In this document: piece after piece, positions 1 to 6,807 of the stretch
How the letters are laid out: every line of letters starts with the position of its first letter
Numbering within the stretch: the first letter of the stretch is position 1
Origin: Candidatus Hydrothermota bacterium
GTDB taxonomy: Bacteria; Hydrothermota; Hydrothermia; UBA1063
Reading direction: 5' to 3'
Assembly: GCA_003644895.1 (NCBI GenBank)
Contig: QNDO01000045.1
Location: 1 to 10,035, forward strand
Length of the DNA stretch: 10,035 bases
The notes under the pieces: generated by a model
What the model was told of the DNA's origin: nothing
The model's input: only the letters and a program-made list of their open reading frames with translations
Database searches by the model: none
Program-made: the position numbers and the translations under genes

Positions 1-1026
1 AATATCATTATACTGACTTTCATCTACAAGACCATCATTGTCGTTATCTATTCCATCTGTGGAGTTGCCTGGACTCTCCAGAAATTTAAAGCCGAGCCAG
101 CCGATAGGTTCTCCTGGCTGGTAATTAACACTCTGACCATCAGCATCCCAGTTATAAACCATATTATTAGCTGCATCGAATCCGAACATATCATCCGGAT
201 AATCTGGGTAACCACCAATATCAAAATCCCCAAAATAACCTACTACCACACTATCAATATCTTTTGCGGAAATATTTTTCACCTCGTATATCCATACAAT
301 TATATCCTCGGCAGGTGATGCAGCCCATTGATAACCCCTCACAGTAACCTGAATTCCTGCACCAAGAAGGCCATTTCCTGGGTCATATTCTATTCCCCAG
401 CCATCCTGGAGTCCGTCTCCGAAAGCCTTTGTTGAAGCGGCTTCATCGGTCATGATGAAGAAGCTCTCCTGATCTGCCACCTTAACTCCTGGGCCAAACT
501 GCCCGGGCCACTCACCTGTGAGGTCCTGAATTGTTGAGTCAAAAATAGTCTGGTAAGGTCCCCATACATCAGGCCATGTACTGGGTCTGTCTGAAAAGGC
601 AAGGGTGTCCTGGTTGGGATTGGCGTAATTTGCCAGGGGTTCAAAATCCTCATCGCCACCATCCTGTATTGGATCATCTACCCAGACTATGGTGGTGTCC
701 TTTCCTGTATCCACATTCCTTGCCTTGAGCTTGAGGCCGATCATGGGACCCATTTCATACCCATATTCATGCCCTGAGTATGCAGGCCATTCCAACCTTA
801 GATAACTTCCATATCTCTGCACCACTCTGTCGGGTCCGCCTATAGGACCATAGTTAAAAAATATCGTCCTCAGTTTATTGCCATTATGAATGCCCAATTT
901 TCTATCCACATGTCCCTTGGTCCCTTTTTTATATAAGGGCTCCTCTGTATTCAGCCCCCATTTTTGAAGAGGGGGACCAGCCATCAGGAAATTAACAAAT
1001 ACAAGGCTCAGGATAATTTTTTTCAT
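1..1026 (-). CDS. Secreted protein, partner of the TonB-dependent receptor (partial, C-terminus off window)
   Basis: The first 342 residues are visible; the frame is open to the left edge. The ATG at 1026 is preceded by GGGGG with a 5-nt spacer. It opens a Sec signal peptide (MKKIILSLVFVNFLMA, probably cut before GPP) with no lipobox cysteine, so a soluble secreted or surface protein is expected rather than a lipoprotein. The mature part is rich in Asp, Gly, Trp and Tyr. It includes a run near residues 265-300 with many acidic and aromatic residues and, at 324-336, a DxDxDG calcium-loop-like motif (D327, D329, D331, G332, D335, E336), as in thrombospondin type 3 or dockerin-like loops. I do not recognise a named family. 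It starts 12 nt after the receptor gene, so the two are probably co-transcribed and may work together at the outer membrane (inference). A C-terminal T9SS sorting domain could lie outside the window. Confidence 0.8.
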   Translation of the reverse strand, partial: MKKIILSLVFVNFLMAGPPLQKWGLNTEEPLYKKGTKGHVDRKLGIHNGNKLRTIFFNYGPIGGPDRVVQRYGSYLRLEWPAYSGHEYGYEMGPMIGLKLKARNVDTGKDTTIVWVDDPIQDGGDEDFEPLANYANPNQDTLAFSDRPSTWPDVWGPYQTIFDSTIQDLTGEWPGQFGPGVKVADQESFFIMTDEAASTKAFGDGLQDGWGIEYDPGNGLLGAGIQVTVRGYQWAASPAEDIIVWIYEVKNISAKDIDSVVVGYFGDFDIGGYPDYPDDMFGFDAANNMVYNWDADGQSVNYQPGEPIGWLGFKFLESPGNSTDGIDNDNDGLVDESQYNDI

Positions 1027-1038
1027 TTTAACCCCCTT
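1027..1038 (-). promoter_or_regulatory. Ribosome binding site in the receptor/partner junction
   Basis: The whole 12-nt gap between the receptor stop (TAA, 1041-1039) and the next ATG (1026) is a purine-rich Shine-Dalgarno region, GGGGG at 1036-1032 followed by TTAAA. There is no room for a promoter or terminator, which supports co-transcription of the two genes. Confidence 0.6.
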
Positions 1039-3675
1039 TTAAAATGCAAAGCCCATTCCAATAATCACAGTTCTTGGAGGACTGAAGTAATGAGGTCTTA
1101 CCCACCAGCCAGGGTCTGCAGCATCTCTGTTATAGGATCTGGTATATGTAGCTCTTCCTGTACTTGAAAATACATACTCTTCATTCATTCTATCAAGAAG
1201 GTTATAGATCTTAAGGAATACTTTCAGAGTTGCCTTTCCGGTTATAATATATTTATCTGCAAAAAGATCAATGTTGAATCTCGGTGGCTTTCTTCCAGAA
1301 TTTTCATCTCCGATTCTATTGCCTCTTTCATCCGTTGGTGTATAGGGGAGACCACTGCCATAGGTTCCTATAAGCGAAATGGTGAAGTTTTTGGGTTTGT
1401 GATAGGTTATGGTTCCATTTATTTTGTGACGTTCATCCCAATCTAAGGGAACAGTGGTTTTTGGTTCCTCAACTCCATGCTTTATATCAGCAAAAAGGTC
1501 TCTGGGAGCCGAGTTACTTCCTTCTGCAATCTGATATGTATAATCTATCTCAAAACTGAAGTTTCCTATATCTCTGAATTTCAGATATGTAGAAATACCT
1601 CTCACATTGGCGTAATCCCTGTTTGTATACACTGTATAGTTGTCACCCTGGACATAGGTGGGAACAAGCTTTGTGGCAAGAAGGTCTCTTATGTCTTTGT
1701 AATATCCAGTAATTTCAAATCCAATATTATCACTGATTGCCTGTTTATAACCTACCTCGTAAGCAACTGTCCTCTGCGGTCTCAGATCCGGGTTACCCAT
1801 CCATGTGGTGTTGGCCTTCTGTCCCATTTCAAAGTCGGAATTTCTGTAAAGGTAGAGATACGGAGGTATCTGGAAGAAGTGTCCATAGGAGAAGTGGAAT
1901 ATACCCTGAGCGGAAACAGGGAATGCAATACCAATTCTTGGAGAAAGTTGATATTTAGGTTCCACATCCTTGAAGCCAGGATAGGGGCCCCTGAGGGTAT
2001 CCCAGGCCATTGGGGAAGGAGCATAATCATCGGCCCAGATCTTCCATTTCGGATCATAATAATCAAATCTCACACCCACGTTGATGACCATATCTTTCAT
2101 CTCTATCTTATCCTGCATGTATGCAGCAAATTCAATGGGATGATGCATGTACTGATCCACATCGTAAACTGTATCATTCACGGGAAGAATGGAAAGGTCA
2201 TCTACAGGGAAGGTAAGTTTGATATCCTCTGTTGTATCAGGAGGATTTGTTATATACATGGAGAATCTATAGATTTCGTATCTCTTTGCCTCTATTCCCG
2301 CTTTAACAAGATGACTCTTGGCGATCTGGCTCTGCAATTCCGCTTTGCCCATGATGGTCTTTGTCCACCTCTTGTACCAGTAATTTGAGACGCCCCCTCT
2401 GTCAAAATGAAGTCCCGAACCATAGTACCAGTGCCAGAACTTATACCTGTAATCATAGGGGTTTTCATACACATACTGCTCATAGGGACTGTAGCTGTAG
2501 GCAGCTTTAATTGAATAATAGGTCTTGGAGGAGATTACGTGATTAAAGTTGACAATTTCCTGAATTCCCAGCCTCTTGTTTATGGGAAGACAACTTGGAT
2601 TGTATTTATAAGAATGTACATAACTCTTCCACCATCTGTAGCTGTAGAAAGTTGAAGAAGTAATCTTTATTTTTGGAGTGATCTTGAAGGCAATCTTTCC
2701 GTTGATGGTTCTGTTGTATGAGGGATTCATGGGGACCCAGGCACTATCTCCATTCATCTCACCGTTCTGGTCTGTGGGAAGATATATTCTCTGACCGTAT
2801 AACCATCCTTTGCTGTAATATCTTCTCCCGCCAATGTAGAAATTTATCTTATTTCTCACTATTGGGCCTGATATACTTCCGTTTATCTCCGTTCTGGACA
2901 GAGGATCTATTGTTGTTATTTTTTCAAATATATCACTGTGATTGCTTACCTTATCCCCGGCACTAAAATTAATATTACCGGTAAATCTGTTACCACCTTC
3001 ATCAGTAATTATATTTACCACACCACTCATTGCATTTCCATACTCTGCATTGAAGGTACCGGCCACAAGATCCAGCTGTCTTATAATATTCTGGGGAATG
3101 GATATGGTGAGGCTATTGGAATAGGGGTCCACAACCGGTATACCATCAATAAGATAAAGGACCTCTCCTGATCTCCCTCCTCTTACGTGTATACCTCCTC
3201 CTGGATCCACAGTGATGCCAGCTTTCTTGGAAAGAACATCGGTAACGGTTTCCACGGGTAATTTATTCAGTTCTTCTTTGTCCGATGTAATAACACTGGA
3301 TGTTACGTCCTTCTTTATAACAGGCTCTCTGGCAGTAACTATAATAGGCTCTGTCATAATGGTGGCTTCTTCCAGTCTGAAATTGAGCTCAGTGGTGAGG
3401 TCTGCACGTATTTTCACATTTTTCTCAATCACTGTCCTGTAGCCAACCATCGATGCTTTTATAGTATAGGTTCCCGGAGGTATATTGATGATGACATAGG
3501 ATCCATCGAGATCACATGCAGTCCCGATGTTTAACTCCTCGATTATCACGTTGGCTCCTGGAAGCCCCTCTCCTGTTTTAGCATCCCGAACTGTTCCCAT
3601 GAGCTTACCTGTTTCTCCCGCAAATAGGAATACAGGCAAGCTCAGGACGAGCACCAGATACTTAAAGGCTTTCAT
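1039..3675 (-). CDS. TonB-dependent outer-membrane receptor with carboxypeptidase-regulatory-like N-terminal domain
   Basis: This 878-residue protein is an energy-coupled outer-membrane channel; the substrate is unknown. Residues 1-19 are a signal peptide (MKAFKYLVLVLSLPVFLFA). Residues about 25-103 form a carboxypeptidase-D-regulatory-like beta-sandwich (GTVRDAKTGEGLPGANV, then DLDGSYVIINIPPGTYTI). A TonB-box-like strand, EPIIVTA, lies at 109-115. The plug domain spans about 120-227 (VRGGRSGEVLYLIDGIPVVDP; EYGNAMSGVVNIIT). The rest is a Tyr/Trp-rich beta-barrel ending in GMGFAF with a terminal Phe, as expected for BAM-assembled barrels. The start at 3675 was chosen over the upstream in-frame TTG at 3735 because it begins a proper signal peptide, has GGAGG 6 nt upstream, and the TTG is itself part of the -35 box. 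The length suits the family. A secreted partner gene follows. It is not a classical SusC by visible motifs, and the ligand cannot be told from sequence. Confidence 0.93.
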   Translation of the reverse strand: MKAFKYLVLVLSLPVFLFAGETGKLMGTVRDAKTGEGLPGANVIIEELNIGTACDLDGSYVIINIPPGTYTIKASMVGYRTVIEKNVKIRADLTTELNFRLEEATIMTEPIIVTAREPVIKKDVTSSVITSDKEELNKLPVETVTDVLSKKAGITVDPGGGIHVRGGRSGEVLYLIDGIPVVDPYSNSLTISIPQNIIRQLDLVAGTFNAEYGNAMSGVVNIITDEGGNRFTGNINFSAGDKVSNHSDIFEKITTIDPLSRTEINGSISGPIVRNKINFYIGGRRYYSKGWLYGQRIYLPTDQNGEMNGDSAWVPMNPSYNRTINGKIAFKITPKIKITSSTFYSYRWWKSYVHSYKYNPSCLPINKRLGIQEIVNFNHVISSKTYYSIKAAYSYSPYEQYVYENPYDYRYKFWHWYYGSGLHFDRGGVSNYWYKRWTKTIMGKAELQSQIAKSHLVKAGIEAKRYEIYRFSMYITNPPDTTEDIKLTFPVDDLSILPVNDTVYDVDQYMHHPIEFAAYMQDKIEMKDMVINVGVRFDYYDPKWKIWADDYAPSPMAWDTLRGPYPGFKDVEPKYQLSPRIGIAFPVSAQGIFHFSYGHFFQIPPYLYLYRNSDFEMGQKANTTWMGNPDLRPQRTVAYEVGYKQAISDNIGFEITGYYKDIRDLLATKLVPTYVQGDNYTVYTNRDYANVRGISTYLKFRDIGNFSFEIDYTYQIAEGSNSAPRDLFADIKHGVEEPKTTVPLDWDERHKINGTITYHKPKNFTISLIGTYGSGLPYTPTDERGNRIGDENSGRKPPRFNIDLFADKYIITGKATLKVFLKIYNLLDRMNEEYVFSSTGRATYTRSYNRDAADPGWWVRPHYFSPPRTVIIGMGFAF

Positions 3676-3681
3676 AGAATA

Positions 3682-3686
3682 CCTCC
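3682..3686 (-). promoter_or_regulatory. Shine-Dalgarno that fixes the receptor start
   Basis: On the minus strand GGAGG is followed by the 6-nt spacer TATTCT and the ATG at 3675. This strong site decides for the shorter reading frame starting with the signal peptide. Confidence 0.75.
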
Positions 3687-3706
3687 ACTCTTTTTTATTA
3701 GATTTA

Positions 3707-3735
3707 ATATTATTACTTACCTCCCAATCTGTCAA
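3707..3735 (-). promoter_or_regulatory. Sigma70-type promoter for the receptor unit
   Basis: The minus strand reads TTGACA (3735-3730), a 17-nt spacer, then TAATAT (3712-3707): a perfect -35, 5 of 6 at -10, and ideal spacing. The expected transcript start is near 3700, giving a leader of about 25 nt, too short for a riboswitch. The leader contains the GGAGG site. Confidence 0.78.
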
Positions 3736-3747
3736 GCCTCTCTTGAC
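3731..3747. repeat. Short inverted repeat between divergent -35 boxes
   Basis: GTCAAG (3731-3736) and CTTGAC (3742-3747) are perfect 6-bp inverted arms around CCTCT. The dyad overlaps the -35 hexamers of both divergent promoters. Five of the six arm positions follow from the TTGAC of two -35 boxes, so it may be a by-product of promoter geometry rather than an operator. Confidence 0.4.
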
Positions 3748-3771
3748 TCCCCTGAAAAATTACTTGAAAAT
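3743..3771 (+). promoter_or_regulatory. Probable promoter for the EIIA-PII-antiporter-MazG operon
   Basis: TTGACT (3743-3748) is followed by a 17-nt spacer and GAAAAT (3766-3771). This is 5 of 6 at -35 and only 4 of 6 at -10, so it is clearly weaker than the opposing promoter. Transcription would start near 3778, leaving about 16 nt of leader containing the AGGAAG ribosome site (3783-3788). It is the only plausible rightward promoter I see in the 118-nt intergenic region. Confidence 0.45.
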
Positions 3772-3793
3772 AGAACGCAAAAAGGAAGAAGCC

Positions 3794-4249
3794 ATGAAAT
3801 TGAAAGAGATAATAGATAAAGATCTGGTAAAAATCGGAATTGAAGCAAAGGATAAGGAGGGTGCGCTGGATGAGCTTCTGGGGGTTATAGAAAAAAAATT
3901 TAAAATAACAAACAGAGAGGATGTGAAGAAAAAACTCCTGGAAAGGGAGGCGGTAAAATCCACAGGGCTCGGAAACGGAATAGCCATACCTCACGCCCAC
4001 AGTGAGTTTGTGGAGGGGATAGCAGCATGTATAGGTATTAGTAAGGAAGGGGTTGAATTTACATGTCTGGATGGGAAACCGGCCCATGTTTTTGTTATGA
4101 TCGTGGCAAATCCCCAATACAATTTAAAATACCTCAGTCTCCTCGCCCATACTGCAAGAATTCTCTCTAGAGAGGATATCCGGCAAAAACTCATAGACGC
4201 GAAAAATGAAGAAGAGGTTGTCAGAATAATAAGGGAGTTTGAAGGATAG
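3794..4249 (+). CDS. PTS EIIA type-2 domain protein, PtsN-like
   Basis: This 151-residue stand-alone domain of the fructose/mannitol/nitrogen EIIA family accepts a phosphoryl group from HPr/NPr on a histidine in the cytoplasm. The signature STGLGNGIAIPHAHS (56-70) places the phosphorylatable His at H67, and the second active-site His is H119 in LAHTARIL. The ends LKEIIDKDLV and DIRQKLIDAKNEEEVVRII match the family's edge helices. The length equals a single EIIA(Ntr) domain with nothing fused. The ATG at 3794 has AGGAAG 5 nt upstream. The open frame extends upstream to 3527, but that part is antisense to the receptor gene. As the first gene of an operon with two antiporter-like proteins and no sugar EIIB/EIIC, a regulatory role is more likely than sugar transport. 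E. coli EIIA(Ntr) is known to control K+ transport, a precedent. The direct target here is inferred. Confidence 0.9.
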   Translation: MKLKEIIDKDLVKIGIEAKDKEGALDELLGVIEKKFKITNREDVKKKLLEREAVKSTGLGNGIAIPHAHSEFVEGIAACIGISKEGVEFTCLDGKPAHVFVMIVANPQYNLKYLSLLAHTARILSREDIRQKLIDAKNEEEVVRIIREFEG

Positions 4250-4578
4250 TGTTCTTCGTGGTGGTGTTTCTTAAAAAAGAAGAATACCTGGATGAGGTAG
4301 TGGAAGCCCTTGTAGAGGCTGAAATAAAGGGACTTTCCATTGTGGATGGTGTAGAGATGGAAAAAGTTCTTGCAGTTGACATACCTATATTTGCTGGCCT
4401 GGTCAGGAGTATGGGAGGAATGAGGGGAGCTAACAAAGTCTTATTTGGCATCACCGAAGTTGGAGATAATATAAAGGAATTCATTTCCATTCTCAGAGAT
4501 ATTGATGCACCCGAGGACATCTCCCGTCTTGTAGAGGTGATTTCCTTGCCGGTCTCCGATTATCTATCGGGGGATTAG
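4249..4578 (+). CDS. Short PII-like (ferredoxin-fold) signalling protein, putative
   Basis: This 109-residue soluble protein has a pattern that fits the PII/CutA-like beta-alpha-beta fold. Strand FFVVVFL is followed by helix EEYLDEVVEALVEAEI, strand KGLSIVDGV, a Gly/Met-rich middle (AGLVRSMGGMRGANK), strand VLFGITEV, helix NIKEFISILRDI and a C-terminal segment with strand RLVEVISL. In PII proteins the region between strands 2 and 3 is the effector-sensing T-loop; here it is short, with no recognisable tyrosine uridylylation motif. The GTG start shares one base with the EIIA stop (TAGTG). An in-frame GTG at 4258 is an alternative start, 11 nt from AAGGA, and would remove three residues. Sitting between EIIA and two membrane transporters is typical of PII-like regulators that act on a neighbouring transporter (as in the SbtB/SbtA pairing). 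The family assignment rests on fold pattern only. Confidence 0.55.
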   Translation: MFFVVVFLKKEEYLDEVVEALVEAEIKGLSIVDGVEMEKVLAVDIPIFAGLVRSMGGMRGANKVLFGITEVGDNIKEFISILRDIDAPEDISRLVEVISLPVSDYLSGD

Positions 4579-4580
4579 AA

Positions 4581-5606
4581 TTGGGGACAGTAATCCTCTT
4601 TTTTATTCTCCTTCTTCTCTTTATTGCTTCCTTTGTTTCCTTCCATGGAAGAAAAATCATACTCAAGGAAATCGGATTTCTAACAGCCGGTTATTTACTG
4701 GGATACATTGTAAAAAAATTTATCAACGTAGGGCAGATCAATTCCCTCTGGCTCTTCCTGTCCGTTGGTTCAGGATATTTCCTCATGCTCTTTGGATTGC
4801 AGTTTTCAAGGAGCACAATAAAAAAGATCTCCCGAGTATCCTTTCTCATAGCTTTTATTGAATCTGGCATTATATTCCTCATGGCTCTGGGAGTTGGACT
4901 TTTCTTCATAAAAGATTTAAATCTGGACCTTCATTTAGCCCTCCTGGCCTCTTTGAGTGCCTCTCCCCTCTTGATCTATTCACAGAAAAAGCTTGATTCC
5001 AATAAACTTTATGCTCTTTACCTTGATCCCTTGCTCGCCATTTTTATACTGCTTGTGCTCACCCTGGCCAACGGTAAGAGGTCCATACTTCCTATGCTTT
5101 TCCCTCTTTATCTCATATTTGTTTTAATAATCGTGAAAGGACTGGAACGAAGAGAGCAGGAGATGAATCTCTTTTTGTTTGGTAGTACCACTCTTCTGGC
5201 AGGACTATCACTTAGCCATAAAATTGAACCGGTAATCCCTCCCTTTATCACAGGACTTCTTATCTCCAATCTGGGTAACAAATACAGAAGGGGATTTCTC
5301 AATTTTCTCCAGAACATGGAAAAGAGTATATATCTGGCATTTCTGGTACTTATTGGTTTTTTTCTTAAACCCGTCTTCAATGTAAGAACACTTATGGGCA
5401 TTCTGGTAATTTCAGCCATAAGAGGATTCATAAAATATTTCCTTTTCAGAAGTATCTATGCAATGATCCCTGGCCCAATGGTTCTGGCAATAGGTTCCGG
5501 TTTTTATATACTTACCGGTAGAGGAGATTTCCTGTTTTATTTTACTTTCTATTATGTAATAAATCATATATTTCTTTTAAAAGGGAGCGTGAATGAAGGT
5601 TATTGA
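4581..5606 (+). CDS. CPA-type cation/proton antiporter-like membrane protein A (short, divergent)
   Basis: This 341-residue protein is almost all membrane, with about 11-13 hydrophobic segments. It resembles the Na+/H+ exchanger family: a glycine-rich early helix (GFLTAGYLLGYI, 32-43), MLFGLQFSRSTIKK (69-82) at the family's Gly-Leu-Glu-Leu position, the unwound-helix motif SASP (126-129), and LDPLLAIFIL (148-157) where the acidic dyad normally lies. Compared with its downstream paralogue by the shared IFIL anchor, the dyad is D149-P150, so the usual second, ion-binding Asp is a proline. R281 occupies the TM10 basic position. It starts at TTG 4581 with GGGGGA 6 nt upstream, 2 nt after the PII-like stop. 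A later start would lose the first membrane helix. It may be a structural or regulatory subunit rather than an active exchanger (inference). Confidence 0.72.
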   Translation: MGTVILFFILLLLFIASFVSFHGRKIILKEIGFLTAGYLLGYIVKKFINVGQINSLWLFLSVGSGYFLMLFGLQFSRSTIKKISRVSFLIAFIESGIIFLMALGVGLFFIKDLNLDLHLALLASLSASPLLIYSQKKLDSNKLYALYLDPLLAIFILLVLTLANGKRSILPMLFPLYLIFVLIIVKGLERREQEMNLFLFGSTTLLAGLSLSHKIEPVIPPFITGLLISNLGNKYRRGFLNFLQNMEKSIYLAFLVLIGFFLKPVFNVRTLMGILVISAIRGFIKYFLFRSIYAMIPGPMVLAIGSGFYILTGRGDFLFYFTFYYVINHIFLLKGSVNEGY

Positions 5607-6807
5607 AGCAATTCTTATACTTCTACTGCCTGTCATAATTTTAAAGATCACCCACGTGACATCTGTTCTGATTCTGAGCTTTCTTGCTGCGGGTTATATC
5701 TTCATTCTTTATATTATGATAAGAAGAATAGCTCTCAACAGTTTCATACCGGAGATCTCTCTTCTCTTACTGGGTGGTTTGATCCTGGGACCCCACGGGA
5801 TAAGTTTGGTGGATGTGAAGGTGCTGGAAAATATGAATTTTATTGAGGATCTTGCCCTGGGCTTCTTTCTCTTCTATGCATCAAGGCATATCAAATACAA
5901 AAGAATAAAAAACAACCTGAAGGAAATCACCACTGTTTTTGTGGTTCAGACAACAGTGGTCACCGCAGTTTCGATTTTATTTATATTAAAACTATTCAGA
6001 AGCTTTGCACTGGGAGCAGTTCTTCCTCTGGCTGTGATCCTCTCTTCTAAATCTCCGGAGATAACTCTTGCTGTGGTTGAGGAGAGGGAGAAGGAAAATA
6101 ATTTTGTGGAGAATGTGCTGGGCATTACAGTTATGAAAGACCTGTTTCTGATATTTATTCTGGCCATTTTTATTGCTATAAAATCGGGAAGTATACTCTC
6201 AATTTTAAATCTTCTGTTCTCCATAGCAGTTGGTATAGTGTCAGCAGTATTGACAATGGCTTATCTTAGATGTGTGGAAAAAGAGCTTCCGGTATTTATG
6301 ACCCTTATAATAATATTTCTTGTACTGGTTTCCAGAACCCTGGGTCTCAACGTCCTTATAGTTACTCTAATCTCTGGAATAATAATTGAAAACTTCTGTA
6401 AAAAGGGAGAAGAAGCCCTTGATAATCTAAAGTACAGTTTTCCGTTTTCACTTTCCCTGTTCTTTTTCCTGCAAGGTGCTTCATACAGAGTTATAGGATT
6501 GAAGTCTGTTCTTCTTCTGGCACTTTTGCTTCTTCTTTTAAAAATTACCTTCACCTTCATCTCCACCTACTTCACCCTGCATCTGTTGAAAGCTCCTGTT
6601 TACGAGAAAAAGTGGCTCTGGACCGCCCTTATAAGCCAGTCCGGGCTGAGTCTTTATCTTGTTAATCTTCTTGTTAAATACGGTATAATAGAGTCCAGCA
6701 GTATTATACTTACTGTATTCGTTTTCATTGAAATATCCGCCTTACTGGCTCCACCATTATTTAAAATGGCATTGATAAATTCCTTTAAAAGGAGTGACGA
6801 GAGATGA
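5593..6807 (+). CDS. CPA2/KefB-type cation/proton antiporter-like membrane protein B
   Basis: This 404-residue protein has about 12-13 membrane segments and fits the Na+/H+ exchanger (CPA2, KefB/NapA-like) family. It shows LLLLGGLILGPHGISLVD (57-74), FFLFYASRHIKYKR (91-104), the SKSP motif (152-155), MKDLFLIFIL (181-190) at the acidic-dyad position, K317 in the TM10 region, and a family-like end (WTALISQSGLSLYLVNLLV, then LLAPPLF). No TrkA-N or TrkA-C cytoplasmic domain is attached, unlike KefB/KefC. The dyad is K182-D183: the essential second Asp is kept, while the first Asp/Asn/Gln is lysine. The ATG at 5593 lies inside the preceding gene (14-nt overlap) with GGGAG upstream, suggesting translational coupling and matched amounts of the two proteins. 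Transported ion (Na+, K+, Li+) and polarity cannot be read from sequence. Confidence 0.82.
   Translation: MKVIEAILILLLPVIILKITHVTSVLILSFLAAGYIFILYIMIRRIALNSFIPEISLLLLGGLILGPHGISLVDVKVLENMNFIEDLALGFFLFYASRHIKYKRIKNNLKEITTVFVVQTTVVTAVSILFILKLFRSFALGAVLPLAVILSSKSPEITLAVVEEREKENNFVENVLGITVMKDLFLIFILAIFIAIKSGSILSILNLLFSIAVGIVSAVLTMAYLRCVEKELPVFMTLIIIFLVLVSRTLGLNVLIVTLISGIIIENFCKKGEEALDNLKYSFPFSLSLFFFLQGASYRVIGLKSVLLLALLLLLLKITFTFISTYFTLHLLKAPVYEKKWLWTALISQSGLSLYLVNLLVKYGIIESSSIILTVFVFIEISALLAPPLFKMALINSFKRSDER

Noticed and set aside
1477..2388. 303-codon open frame on the plus strand
   Set aside because: It lies wholly antisense to the receptor beta-barrel, has no convincing ribosome site or known motif, and is rich in Ile/His/Cys as expected from the complement of Tyr/Asn/Gly-rich coding sequence.
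3676..3735. N-terminal extension of the receptor from a TTG at 3735
   Set aside because: The TTG is the -35 hexamer itself. The extension would put 20 polar residues before a well-formed signal peptide, and the GGAGG site points to 3675.
3527..3793. Upstream extension of the EIIA reading frame
   Set aside because: The first 89 codons run antisense through the receptor's start and across both promoters. The EIIA domain is complete from the ATG at 3794, which has its own ribosome site.
3676..3793. Riboswitch or small RNA in the divergent intergenic region
   Set aside because: The leaders predicted from the promoters are only about 25 and 16 nt long, and no stable hairpin beyond the short -35 dyad is visible.
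3713..4117. Minus-strand open frames opposite EIIA and the antiporters
   Set aside because: All are shadows of strongly supported plus-strand genes with conserved family motifs and continuous operon spacing. None shows a domain or ribosome site.
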